Shown here: piece after piece, positions 54,070 through 62,710 of the stretch | Layout of the letters: each line of letters starts with the position of its first letter | Numbering within the stretch: the first letter of the stretch is position 1 | DNA from: JANXQG01 sp963780045 | GTDB taxonomy: Bacteria > Planctomycetota > Planctomycetia > Pirellulales > Thermoguttaceae | Reading direction: 5' to 3' | DNA length: 64,000 bases | Assembly (NCBI GenBank): GCA_963780045.1 | Contig: CAVZZZ010000005.1 | Location: 1,240,001-1,304,000, forward strand | Made by a program: the position numbers and the translations under genes | Notes under the pieces: model-generated | Seen by the model: the letters and a program-made list of their open reading frames with translations, nothing else | Told to the model about the DNA's origin: nothing | Databases searched by the model: none

Positions 54070-57000
54070 CTACCCCTGGGCGAGATGGACGGCCAATTCC
54101 TGTCCAGCGGGAATCGTAATCTCCTTGGCGAAGGTGATCAAAACTCGGCCGCCAGCTTCCAAAGCCATGCTGGCCTCGACTGGCCGGCCGGCGAGGGTTG
54201 CCGAAACTTTCGCCGGTTTGCTGCCCGCAGGGGCAAGCATTGCCAAGGTCTTCAGGGGGAGCTTGCCCCACTTCAATTGCACGCGCGCCGTCCGCGCGCC
54301 GCCGTCGTCCTCTTGGGCGAAAGTTCCCCAGCCCTCGGCCGAAGTGAATGCGGCGCGGAAACGGTGCGGCGTGAGGCGCGGCGAGAAACCCAGATGCCGC
54401 CGCGGCCCGTGATACTCGTATCCGCAGGCCGCCAGATAGACGCCGTAGCTGGCCATCGAACGCGCGTAATGGTCGCCGCATTCGATTTCGTTCCAGGGAT
54501 TGCGGCGCGAGGGATGATAGCGGTCGTGGACTGCCCGCGCAATCGCCAGCCCCTCTTGCACCATCCCTTCCCAGATCATGTGGCCGGCAACCTGGTACTC
54601 GAAGCCGTTCATGCACTCGTTGAAGTAGAAATCGTAGCCTTGCGTGACGCGGCGGCCCTCTCCGCGGGGCCAGGAGCACATGACGAGGCCCGCCTCGCCG
54701 GCCAAGGCGAACCAGCGGCCGGGCGAGTGCGCCTTGCGGAAGGGACCGACGTCCGGCGCGAAGTTGCATTTCCAGAGCGACTTCAATGCCTGCCGCACGT
54801 GCGTCGCCTGCAAGATGCGGCCCAGGCCGACCTGAAAGGCCCAGCTTTGCCCGAACACCTGGTCCACCTCGCAGCCGTTGTACGAGCCGACGCTGTGCTC
54901 GCGGGTCTTGTCGGGAGTCTGGACGTAATACTCGCCGTTGAAAAGCTCGCGCTGGAGGCTGCCTTGGCCGCGCTGGAAGATATCGCGGGCTTTCGCTGCA
55001 AAAGCGTGGTCGGCCATTTCCTTGGCCATTTCCTCGCACGCCCGCAGCGCCGCCAGGTAGAGCGAGCTGAGCCAGGCGATCTTGCCGAACCAGGGCTGGT
55101 CGAGCGTGTTGTGCTGCGGGCCTTCCAGGAGTCCCTCGCCGTCGTCCTTGTGGATCAGGCACTCCATCGCCAGCTTGATCCGCGGCCAAAGCTGCCGGAG
55201 CATCTTGTCGTCCGTAGACATCTGATGCTCTCGGTACGCGCGGAGGATGCAGCCCGCCTGCCCGTCGACCGCCAGGCCGAACCGGTGGTCGCGATAGTCG
55301 ATCATGCCCGTCCGAGCGTCAAAGGCCGTGCCGAAGTCGGTCCGCACGCGCAAGTCCCGTTCGAGATCGGGAAAGAGCCGGGCGACGGCGTGGGCGTAAT
55401 GCCAGACGTGCGTGCAGGTCCCCTCGCAGCAGCCGACTCCCTCCCAGCCGTAAAACTTCCCGTTGAGGAAGCGGTGCGCGGTCGAACTGGCCAGGATCGA
55501 CGTGTTGAGCATCGTGCGGTCCAAGAACCAGTAGGGCAGGCTGGAATCGTACCAGGTATCGTGCCAGAGGCGGGTCTGCTCATAGAGCCGCGGGAAGTCG
55601 GCCGCCAGGTGCTCGGCCACGGCCGCCGCGTCGTGGAACCGCGCGGCGTAAAACCGGCCGCCGTCCTTCAGCAGCAAGTGCGGGAAGTGCCAGGCGATGA
55701 CGAACGTCGCCGTGGCGGACTGGCCCGGCTCCAAGGACATCTTTCGCACGAGGCTGCCGATCAGCTTGCGGCCGGCCGGCTGCGCCGCGTGCGGCTCGGT
55801 GGCCGACGTGAAGGCGATTTGCGGCAGTTTGCCTTCACGGATTAGAGGCGTAGCCTGGTCCGCTTCTGCCGGATCGAACAACGCCAGCGCCAGCGTGCCA
55901 TGATCGTGCTGGTCGCCGGGGCGATGCGGCTTGTTGTCGGTAAAGACGATCGGTCCCGCGCCGATATTGCCCCAGGCGCCTTTGGCCTTGTCGACGATTT
56001 CCAGCCGGGCCGTTTTGCCTTGCAGCGAAACAACGTCGAAAAAGTCCTGCCTCATGCGGTTGTCGTTGTGGCCGGTCGCGGTGCGGACGACCTTGCCGTC
56101 GATCGACAGGTTGATGCACGTCTGGCCAGGTTGATTGCCGCCGCCGATCCAGAAGCGGATGTATTTCCGCTCGATTGCGAACGGTTTGCTCGTGAGCGTG
56201 CCGGTGTGGCTGTCCTTCTCAACGATCGAATTGCCCGGCGCGGACGCATGGGAATTGACGACGCGCGGGCCCTTGCTGCCCACCTCGCCCTGATACGCGG
56301 GAATCTTGCCCTTGAGGATCGGGCCGGCGCCGAAGGCGTCGCCGGTGACGGTCCAGCCTTCGTAGGTAGGCTTCTGAAAGTCCTCGAATACGATGTCCGC
56401 CTGCGGCGACTTTTGCGCAGGCTGCGGCAGCATGTCGCTATGGATCAGCAGCACGCCGGGCTTGCGGACAACCGTGTTCCGTCGCGGGGTCGCATCGCCG
56501 GACACGGTATAGAGGCCGACCGCGTTTTCCAGCCAGCCGGCCAAGCGCACCGTCGCGCGGGCCGTGCCGGTATTCTTCACCGTGAACCGCATTACCGTCG
56601 CCGGCAAGCTGGAAGCCTCCGTATCCAGCGGCACGAACGGCGAAAAGGCCTCCAGCGACACAGCGACCGGAAGTTGCGGATCGCGGTATTCGACGAAACC
56701 GATCGGGTACTCCCCGCAAAAGCTGATGTCCGCGAAACCGCGATGATCGAGCGCTCGCGTCTGCGTCTCGCCGTCCGATTTCACTTCCACCGCGAAGCTC
56801 TGCTCCAGCGGCGAGCTCGGCAAAGACGGATGGGTGTATTTTTCGGCGTGCGTGTGGATGGGCAGATTGAAGACGTCCCAATGCCATAGTTTGCCATCGC
56901 CGCCAAGATAAAGCTGGCCCGTGCAGAGTCCGCCGATGGGCATGCCGATTTTCTCAAGCTCTTTGCCGCGGTAGACTTCGCGCGTGCCGCGGGCGGTAAG

Positions 57001-57216
57001 CGAAGCGACCCATCGCGGATCGAGCTTCTTGTCGGCCGGGATGAGCTTGCCGGCCTCGGAAGCCTCGAAGGGGCCTGCCATGACCGGCATGGCGGAAAGT
57101 GCCGCCGCCGCGCCGCCCGTGGCAAGGGCGGCAATGAAGTCGCGGCGCTCGATGCCGCACGTTCCGCCGAGGCAACAAGATTGAACGGGCGATTCGCCAG
57201 GGTCGCTTGCGCTCAC
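54070..57216 (-). CDS. Tat-exported GH116-family glycosidase (glucosylceramidase-like)
   Basis: About 1048 residues from GTG at 57216, set by the N-terminal Tat-like signal IERRDFIAALATGGAAAALS. The N-terminal half is the DUF608/GH116 N-domain (RGKELEKIGMPIGGLCTGQL, YLGGDGKLWHWDVFN). The C-terminal catalytic barrel shows NGKFYGWEGVGCCEGTCTHV with WHYAHAVARLFPDLE, SYNGCEVDQVFGQSWAFQVG, and NECMNGFEYQVAGHMIWEG. A galactose-binding-like insert (residues about 300-450, TYEGWTVTGDAFGAGPILKG, ARLEIVDKAKGAWGNIGAG) splits the N-domain, probably a carbohydrate- or F5/8-like module. GH116 enzymes cleave beta-glucosides, beta-xylosides or glucosylceramide. It is three bases downstream of the small gene at 57219-57485. 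A fragment of its 3' end is repeated at 51113-51224. Confidence 0.9.
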   Translation of the reverse strand: MSASDPGESPVQSCCLGGTCGIERRDFIAALATGGAAAALSAMPVMAGPFEASEAGKLIPADKKLDPRWVASLTARGTREVYRGKELEKIGMPIGGLCTGQLYLGGDGKLWHWDVFNLPIHTHAEKYTHPSLPSSPLEQSFAVEVKSDGETQTRALDHRGFADISFCGEYPIGFVEYRDPQLPVAVSLEAFSPFVPLDTEASSLPATVMRFTVKNTGTARATVRLAGWLENAVGLYTVSGDATPRRNTVVRKPGVLLIHSDMLPQPAQKSPQADIVFEDFQKPTYEGWTVTGDAFGAGPILKGKIPAYQGEVGSKGPRVVNSHASAPGNSIVEKDSHTGTLTSKPFAIERKYIRFWIGGGNQPGQTCINLSIDGKVVRTATGHNDNRMRQDFFDVVSLQGKTARLEIVDKAKGAWGNIGAGPIVFTDNKPHRPGDQHDHGTLALALFDPAEADQATPLIREGKLPQIAFTSATEPHAAQPAGRKLIGSLVRKMSLEPGQSATATFVIAWHFPHLLLKDGGRFYAARFHDAAAVAEHLAADFPRLYEQTRLWHDTWYDSSLPYWFLDRTMLNTSILASSTAHRFLNGKFYGWEGVGCCEGTCTHVWHYAHAVARLFPDLERDLRVRTDFGTAFDARTGMIDYRDHRFGLAVDGQAGCILRAYREHQMSTDDKMLRQLWPRIKLAMECLIHKDDGEGLLEGPQHNTLDQPWFGKIAWLSSLYLAALRACEEMAKEMADHAFAAKARDIFQRGQGSLQRELFNGEYYVQTPDKTREHSVGSYNGCEVDQVFGQSWAFQVGLGRILQATHVRQALKSLWKCNFAPDVGPFRKAHSPGRWFALAGEAGLVMCSWPRGEGRRVTQGYDFYFNECMNGFEYQVAGHMIWEGMVQEGLAIARAVHDRYHPSRRNPWNEIECGDHYARSMASYGVYLAACGYEYHGPRRHLGFSPRLTPHRFRAAFTSAEGWGTFAQEDDGGARTARVQLKWGKLPLKTLAMLAPAGSKPAKVSATLAGRPVEASMALEAGGRVLITFAKEITIPAGQELAVHLAQG

Positions 57217-57218
57217 GG

Positions 57219-57485
57219 TTACTTCTCTTTCCGCTTCAGTTCGCCGTCGTGGTCCTTGATGAACTGGCGGATTTCGTCGCCAAAGTCCAGCAGCCGCGCC
57301 CACTGTTCCATGTAGAGCGTGACCGGCATGCGTTGCAGGCCGTAGACGCTGACCGCGCCTTTCTCGCTGACTTTGCAATAGAGCGAGCCGCGCTTCGGTT
57401 GTTCCAGTTCGGCGAGCGCCTTGGATGCCGCGTCCACCGACAATTCGCCGGATGCGATTTTTTGCAGGATTTCGTCCTTGGTCAT
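57219..57485 (-). CDS. Small conserved protein, unknown function
   Basis: 88 residues. ATG at 57485 is preceded by TTGGAGAAACAA. N-terminal MTKDEILQKIASGELSVDAA with SKALAELEQ resembles a short helical hairpin as in SHOCT-like segments. The rest, GSLYCKVSEKGAVSVYGLQR and MPVTLYMEQWARLLDFGDEI, is a pattern I associate with small bacterial proteins predicted to be beta-rich. It is translated three bases upstream of the GH116 gene, so it is co-transcribed. No function is known. Confidence 0.72.
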   Translation of the reverse strand: MTKDEILQKIASGELSVDAASKALAELEQPKRGSLYCKVSEKGAVSVYGLQRMPVTLYMEQWARLLDFGDEIRQFIKDHDGELKRKEK

Positions 57486-57549
57486 TTGTTTCTCCAATAG
57501 AGTATTGGGCGTCGATTGAAACGAGCATACCACGTTCGCGCGCTTGCGC

Positions 57550-58857
57550 CTACGTTCTCTCCTCGTGGTTGTCCTCCACCACTTCAATATCCGCCACAGT
57601 CGGAATGCCCGACGACACGTCGGGCAGGATGCCGATCCGCCGGTAGATCGGGCGGATGTGCTCGCGAAGAATGGGCAGGCGGAAGGCGAATGCCGCGGCC
57701 GCGACGGCGACCATCGCCCCGCCAAGCTGCGCGACGTGCGGCGCGCCCAGGCGGCCGGTCAGGCTGCCCGCCAGCAGGCTGCCCAGCGGGCCGACGCCGA
57801 AAAAGGCCATGACGTAAAAACTCATCACCCGCCCGCGCTTGGAATCGTCGACGATCGTCTGCACGATCGTGTTGCCCGAGGCGGTGCCCAGCATCAACGC
57901 AAAGCCGGCAGCCGCCAGCAGGACCATCGAGAGCCACAAGACGGACGAGAAAGAGAACGCGATCAGGCCCAGCCCAAAGAGGGCGGCGGACCAGGCGATC
58001 TGCCGGCCCAGGCCGAGCACGCTCTTGCGGAAGGCCAGGCGCAGTGCGCCCAGCAGCGCCCCGACGCCCATCGCCGAGCTTAACATGCCGAGTGTTCGCG
58101 CGTCGCCCGCCAGTACGTTCTTGGCGAAGATCGGCAGCAACACGTTCGTCAGCGGGATCGACGCGAGGTTCACGAAGACCAAGAGAAGAAGGATTTCGCG
58201 GATTGGCGGAAAGCCGGCGACGTAGCGAAGGCCGTCCACCAGTTCTGTGAGGACGTTCCCTCGCGGCGCAGCCGGTTCGGGCGGAGGAAGCCGCATCGCC
58301 AAGAGTGCCACGATTACGGCAATGTAGCTCAGCCCGTTGAGCAGAAAACAAATGCCTTCACCGGTGAATTCGATGGTGAATCCGGCCAGCGCCGGTCCAA
58401 TGACCCGCGCCGCGTTGAACATCGACGAATTCAGGCCGATCGCGCTTGTCAGGGCTTCGCGGCCTTCGACCATCTGGATCAAGAACGCTTGCCGGGCGGG
58501 CACCTCGAAGGCCGTGACGACGCCCAACAATACGCTCAGCAGCACGATGTGCCACACGGCGATGACGCGGCACAGCACGAGCGCGGCCAGGATGAACGCC
58601 TGGAGCATGGCGAGTGCCTGCATGACGACGACCGTGCGGTGCCGGTTCCAGCGGTCCGCAAAAACGCCCGCGAGAGGCGCGAGGAAGAAGCTGGGAAGCT
58701 GGCCGCAAAAGCCGACCACGCCCAGCAGAAACGCCGATCCTGTCAGCCGGTAGACTAGCCAGCTCATCGCCACCAGTTGCATCCACGTGCCGATGAGCGA
58801 GATGCTCTGGCCGAAGAAAAAGAGGCGGAAGTTGCGGTACTGGAAGGCGCCGGGCAA
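57550..58857 (-). CDS. MFS exporter, EntS/MFS_3-like
   Basis: About 435 residues with twelve hydrophobic segments. YRNFRLFFFGQSISLIGTWM and QLVAMSWLVYRLTGSAFLLG form the first two helices, followed by the MFS loop FADRWNRHRTVVV, FEVPARQAFLIQMVEGREAL, and GRVMSFYVMAFFGVGPLGSL in the second half. This is the enterobactin-exporter-like group that exports siderophores or drugs. The start is unsure: in-frame TTG at 58857 is the last plausible one, but a longer start overlapping the hydrolase gene, or an indel just after the ATGTGA at the hydrolase end, would also fit. It is coupled to the hydrolase gene upstream. Confidence 0.82.
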   Translation of the reverse strand: MPGAFQYRNFRLFFFGQSISLIGTWMQLVAMSWLVYRLTGSAFLLGVVGFCGQLPSFFLAPLAGVFADRWNRHRTVVVMQALAMLQAFILAALVLCRVIAVWHIVLLSVLLGVVTAFEVPARQAFLIQMVEGREALTSAIGLNSSMFNAARVIGPALAGFTIEFTGEGICFLLNGLSYIAVIVALLAMRLPPPEPAAPRGNVLTELVDGLRYVAGFPPIREILLLLVFVNLASIPLTNVLLPIFAKNVLAGDARTLGMLSSAMGVGALLGALRLAFRKSVLGLGRQIAWSAALFGLGLIAFSFSSVLWLSMVLLAAAGFALMLGTASGNTIVQTIVDDSKRGRVMSFYVMAFFGVGPLGSLLAGSLTGRLGAPHVAQLGGAMVAVAAAAFAFRLPILREHIRPIYRRIGILPDVSSGIPTVADIEVVEDNHEERT

Positions 58858-58873
58858 GATGGGCTCCGAACGG

Positions 58874-59557
58874 TCACATTTCGATCTTCCCGCCCGGTTG
58901 CAGCACGACCGCCTCGGCGCCCGACTCCTCGCGGACGCGGTGCGCCCATGCCTCGGCATCCTGGGCGATGACTGGCCAGGTGCCGAAGTGGGCCGGCACG
59001 ACGCGGCGGGGCTTGAGCAAGCGAACTGCCTCCAAGGCCTCGTCCGGGCCCATCGTGAAATTGTCGCCGATCGGCAGCGCGGCCAGGTCCAGCCCCGCCG
59101 CGCCGATATGCTTCATGTCGGAAAAGAGCGCCGTGTCGCAGGCGAAATAGGCGCGGCGGCCTTCGCGGGCGAGGACGTAGCCGCAAGGGTTGCCAGCATA
59201 GCTGCCGTCGGGCATCGACGACGAATGCCAGGCCAAGGTCATCGTCACGCGGCCAAAGGGGAACTCGTAGCCGCCGCCGAGATTCATCGGATGGGTATCC
59301 TTCACTCCCTTGGCCACGAGCCACTGGCAGACCTCGAAGATGCCGATCACCATCGCGCCCGTTCGCTTGGCGATTTCCACCGCATCTCCCACGTGGTCGC
59401 CGTGGCCGTGCGAAATGAGGATGTAATCGGCCTCAACCTGGTCGGCCTTGCACGGGCTGAGCGGGTTGTCGTTGAGGAACGGGTCCAGCAGCAAACGGTG
59501 CTGGCCCGCGCGGATTGACCAGGCGTTGTGGCCCAGCCAGGTGATTTCAGTGGACAT
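58874..59557 (-). CDS. UPF0173-type metal-dependent hydrolase (beta-lactamase fold)
   Basis: 227 residues. EITWLGHNAWSIRAGQHRLL and LDPFLNDNP are the family start; YILISHGHGDHVGDAVEIA is the metal-binding HxHxDH motif; ACDTALFSDM carries the bridging Asp, and VVPAHFGTWPVI the final His. These are the UlaG/UPF0173 family. Substrate unknown; related enzymes open lactone or cleave phosphodiester bonds. The gene is five bases downstream of the small protein gene at 59563 and abuts the MFS gene, forming a three-gene unit. Confidence 0.9.
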   Translation of the reverse strand: MSTEITWLGHNAWSIRAGQHRLLLDPFLNDNPLSPCKADQVEADYILISHGHGDHVGDAVEIAKRTGAMVIGIFEVCQWLVAKGVKDTHPMNLGGGYEFPFGRVTMTLAWHSSSMPDGSYAGNPCGYVLAREGRRAYFACDTALFSDMKHIGAAGLDLAALPIGDNFTMGPDEALEAVRLLKPRRVVPAHFGTWPVIAQDAEAWAHRVREESGAEAVVLQPGGKIEM

Positions 59558-59562
59558 GGTTA

Positions 59563-59805
59563 TTAACTTTCAATTTCCGCTCTAATCTCCCGCAACTCCA
59601 CCGTCGGCTCGTGGTCGGCAAAATCGGTCTTGCCGGCTCGGGCGTACCAGTAGAGGCTATTGCCGCGGTCGCCCTCGATCTTGTGCAGTACGGCGTGAAT
59701 CCAGCTCGCGGTGCGGTCGGAGTCGTACTGCTGCACGATGTTGTGCGCGGCCTCCCACTGGTTATCAAGAGCGAGGTCAATGGCACGGATAAGCTCGGAG
59801 TTCAT
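59563..59805 (-). CDS. Small conserved helical protein
   Basis: 80 residues from the ATG at 59805: SELIRAIDLALDNQWEAAHN, IVQQYDSDRTASWIHAVLHK, IEGDRGNSLYWYARAGKTDF. The pattern WEAAH.I.Q..D....SWIHA.LH..EGD..N..YWY.RAG is one I recognise from bacterial proteins of unknown function, TPR-like in appearance. It is five bases upstream of the metal-dependent hydrolase gene. Confidence 0.75.
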   Translation of the reverse strand: MNSELIRAIDLALDNQWEAAHNIVQQYDSDRTASWIHAVLHKIEGDRGNSLYWYARAGKTDFADHEPTVELREIRAEIES

Positions 59806-59902
59806 GGCGATTGTCGCATGGATTATAGGTTTCCGTCCGATTGTCGTCCATGCTACACTAAACAGAGGGTGGAGATTGTTAATTGTGAATGCGCAGTGCG
59901 AC

Positions 59903-60007
59903 CCCGGCCGGCTTGTCCGGCAGGTGAACAAGTCTTGTAAGCGAAGGCGCGGTACTTTCCGCCCTGGTCTACCCCTGCCAGCTTGCCTGGCAGGTGAAGA
60001 AGTTTTG
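59903..60007. repeat. Two copies of a CCGGCAGGTGAA(C/G)AAG element
   Basis: Similar stretches at 59908-59940 (GGCTTGTCCGGCAGGTGAAC then AAGTCTTG) and 59978-60007 (AGCTTGCCTGGCAGGTGAAG then AAGTTTTG). They lie in the leader between divergent genes. They look like REP-type units with internal GCCAGC/GGCAGG pairing. The translation start of the downstream gene is unclear partly because of them. Confidence 0.55.
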
Positions 60008-61483
60008 TTGCCGCTTGCCACGGTTTGCTTAACCGCGCTATTCTTCGCTACGTTGAGCCCGCGCAACTGCCTTGCGGCAGGCGACCCTCTCCCTGTCCGT
60101 CTACCAAAGGGAGAGGCGGACCTTGCTAACGAAGCGGCAAACCTGACGGCGCGCTATGTCACCGCTTTAGACAAGCTGGCGCAATGGTGCCGCCAGCGGC
60201 AACTGCAGGATGAAGCCCGAAAAACGGCCGGTCTCGGCGGGCACGACGATCCTTATACGATCCGACTGCCCGTGCTTCCGCGAGACGTCGGCGCGCTGCG
60301 CCCGCCCGATGCGATCGCGGGCGATGCCGCCCAATGGCATCGCCAGTTGGCGAAGCTGCGGCAGGACCAGGCCAACGCGCTTTACGCGCTGGCGCAGCGT
60401 TGCGCCGAAGGCGGACAGCCGTGGCTGGGATATCGCCTCGTGTTGGACGCCTTGCGTGCCAACCCCGATCACGAAGCGGCCCGCCGCGTGTTGGGCTATG
60501 TCAAGTACCAGAACCAGTGGCACACGCCGTACGAGATTGCAATGCTCCGCGGCGGCATGGTCTGGACGGCAAAATTCGGCTGGCTGGAAAAGAAAAACGT
60601 CGCCCGGTACGAACGCGGCGATCGCCTGCTGGGCAGCACCTGGATCGACGCCGCCAACGACGCCGCCCTGCACGCCGACATCACCACCGGCTGGGACATC
60701 GAAACCGAGCACTACCGCATCCGCACCAACGACGGCATCGAAGCCGCCGTCGCTTTGGGAGCCAAGCTGGAGAACCTCAACTGGGCGTGGCAGCAAATCT
60801 TCATCGGCTATTACGCGACCGCGGGCGACGTACGGTCGCTGCTGGCCGGCAAGCGGACCACCGTGAAACTGCCGCCGCGGATGGAAGTTGTCTACTTCCA
60901 CGACAAGCAGCAGTATCAAAAGGCGCTCAAGACGGACATCTCGATGGGCCTCTACGTGCCCGAAAACCGCACGGCCTATTTTTATGCCGGCAGCGAGGAC
61001 AGCCAGCGGACCATGTATCACGAGGCGACGCACCAGCTCTTCCACCAGATGCTTCACGTTGCCGACGGAACGGGGGCCAAGGCCAATTGCTGGCTCATCG
61101 AGGGCGTTGCGATGTACATGGAAACCATCCGCCGCGAGGGCGACTGCTTCGTGCTGGGCGGCCTCAACGACATCCGCCTGCAGGCCGCCCGATACCACCT
61201 GGCGAAGGGCGATTTCTTTGTGCCCTTTGAGCGGCTCGTCCGGCTGGGCGTGCGGGACGTCCAGAGCCATCCCCAGATCGCCAAGCTCTACAGCCAGATT
61301 GCCGCCATGACCAGCTTCCTGGTACATTACGATGGCGGCCGTTATCGCCACGCACTGGTAAGTTGCCTGGCCGCTATATATGATGGAAGCCAGGATCCCC
61401 AACTCCTCGCCCGCGCCGCCGGCACGAGTTACGCCGAGCTGGACAAGCAGTATCGGGAGTACATGAGGATTCAAGAAAAGTAG
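60005..61483 (+). CDS. DUF1570-like secreted protein with HEATH metalloprotease-like motif
   Basis: About 490 residues. The exact start is uncertain; TTG at 60005 or 60008 precedes a signal segment (LPLATVCLTALFFATLSPRN, CLAAG). The C-terminal half (DIETEHYRIRTNDGIEAAVA, MEVVYFHDKQQYQKALK, TAYFYAGSEDSQRTMYHEAT, HQLFHQML) has HEATHQLFH, an HExxH-like metal motif with Ala-Thr in the middle, as in DUF1570 peptidase-like planctomycete proteins; CWLIEGVAMYMETI follows with the third ligand Glu. It is probably an exported zinc protease-like protein; activity is not proven. The N-terminal half is helical and includes TPR-like turns (LAQRCAEGGQPWLGYRLVLD). Confidence 0.8.
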   Translation: MLPLATVCLTALFFATLSPRNCLAAGDPLPVRLPKGEADLANEAANLTARYVTALDKLAQWCRQRQLQDEARKTAGLGGHDDPYTIRLPVLPRDVGALRPPDAIAGDAAQWHRQLAKLRQDQANALYALAQRCAEGGQPWLGYRLVLDALRANPDHEAARRVLGYVKYQNQWHTPYEIAMLRGGMVWTAKFGWLEKKNVARYERGDRLLGSTWIDAANDAALHADITTGWDIETEHYRIRTNDGIEAAVALGAKLENLNWAWQQIFIGYYATAGDVRSLLAGKRTTVKLPPRMEVVYFHDKQQYQKALKTDISMGLYVPENRTAYFYAGSEDSQRTMYHEATHQLFHQMLHVADGTGAKANCWLIEGVAMYMETIRREGDCFVLGGLNDIRLQAARYHLAKGDFFVPFERLVRLGVRDVQSHPQIAKLYSQIAAMTSFLVHYDGGRYRHALVSCLAAIYDGSQDPQLLARAAGTSYAELDKQYREYMRIQEK

Positions 61484-61526
61484 CAGGCACGCTCCGAGTG
61501 CCGTCCGCCTTGATCGGAAAGAATGC

Positions 61527-62307
61527 ATGCGTCCTTGGAAGCTGGCCGAGATCAACTACGGTTTCGTCAAAGAGCACGAATACGAAGTGGCCGTGCTGCC
61601 GCTGGGCGCCACCGAGCCGCACAACTTGCACCTGCCCTACGGCTGCGACATCTACCAGGTTGAGCTGATCGGCGAGAGGATCTGCGCCGCCGCCTGGGAC
61701 CGCGGCGCGAAGGTCGTGCTCCTGCCGGCGATTCCGTACGGCACCGAGACGAACCTCATGCGGTTCCCGATGGCGATGAATCTCAATCCGGCCACGCTCG
61801 CCATCGTCATCGGCGACCTGGTCGAATCTCTCTCGCGGCACGGCGTCCACAAGATCGTGCTATTGAACGGGCACGGCGGCAACGACCTCAAGCCCGTGCT
61901 CCGCGAGCTTTACCCGCAGACGCCCGCGCGACTCTTCCTTTGCAACTGGTTCACAGTCTGCAAGGACGCCTACGAGGGAATTTTCGCCGCGGCCGACGAC
62001 CATGCGGGCGAGGTGGAGACGTCGCTGATGCTGGCCTACCATCCGGAGCTTGTCGCGCGGAAAGAGGACGGCGGCCTGGCGGCCGATGAAGGCCGCGCAG
62101 TGGCGTCGCGTTTTGAGGCGCTCAATCGCGGCTGGGTATTCGATCACGCGCCCCTGGCATCTGGTAACGACCAACAGCGGCTGCGGCAACCCCCACGCCG
62201 CCACGGCCGAAAAAGGCCGTTGCCTGGTGGAGATGCTCGTTCAGCGCCTGTCCGCTTTTCTCGTCGAGCTGTCCGCCTCGCCGTTGGACGAGAGGTTTCC
62301 GTATTAG
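61527..62307 (+). CDS. Creatininase-family amidohydrolase (one frame break)
   Basis: About 259 residues joined near 62138, where an extra base seems to be present (the chain should run NRGWVSITRPWHLVTTNSGC). VAVLPLGATEPHNLHLPYGC, DIYQVELIGERICAAAWDRG, LNGHGGNDLKPVLRELYPQ and DDHAGEVETSLMLAYHPELV are the conserved metal-binding stretches (Glu, His, Asp, His, Glu). Family members include creatininase and enzymes of riboflavin/F420 or mycofactocin maturation. Function here is unknown. The last part GNPHAATAEKGRCLVEML fits after restoring the frame. Confidence 0.82.
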
Positions 62308-62311
62308 TGTT

Positions 62312-62379
62312 CAGTTTTCGGTGTTCAGTTTTCAGAAATCGGCAGCGGTTCCGTCCTGAAAACTGAACACTGAAAACTG
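62312..62379. repeat. CAGTTTTCAG hairpin
   Basis: Arms 62312-62335 and 62356-62379 are complementary over 24 bases with one mismatch, around a 20-base loop. The right arm is the exact reverse complement of 9473-9496. It follows the creatininase stop and precedes tRNA-His, so it may also stop transcription. Confidence 0.85.
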
Positions 62380-62445
62380 AAAAATTCCCTTCCGTTGACC
62401 TTTCGCCCCGCCACGGTTATATTCTGGATTGATTGAACCGACATG

Positions 62446-62519
62446 GTGGGTGTAGCTCAGTTGGTTAGAGTACCAGATTGTGGATCTGGGTGTCGCGGGT
62501 TCAAGTCCCGTCATCCACC
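62446..62519 (+). tRNA. tRNA-His (GTG anticodon)
   Basis: Acceptor stem GTGGGTG pairs with CATCCAC (one G-U). D arm GCTCAGTTGGTTAGAGT, anticodon stem CCAGA/TCTGG with loop TTGTGGA (anticodon GTG), T arm GCGGG/CCCGT with TTCAAGT. An extra G at 62445 faces C73, the identity feature of tRNA-His. CCA is not encoded. The 3' side borders a decayed defence-gene mosaic, so the tRNA may have served as an integration site. Confidence 0.95.
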
Positions 62520-62710
62520 CTTCATAAACCATTACGGCACAAGGACTTACAACGCCGTCTGTTTCTACAGTTTCTGCAAACCTGTCGGTTGCAAACCTTT
62601 TTTGCAAACCTTTCGGACGGTAAATGGGCGGCTCATCGAAGGTCCAAATCGTCAGTGTGTGCCGCCTTCCTTGCCCTCTTGCCTCCCTTTCTGCCTCCGT
62701 GATACGCGGC

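Noticed and set aside
53962..55845. 627-codon frame on the plus strand
   Set aside because: Antisense of the GH116 gene; no domain seen.
59711..60004. Upstream start for the DUF1570-like protein
   Set aside because: The open frame extends back over REP-like repeats and a neighbouring antisense gene; no signal or conserved sequence supports it.
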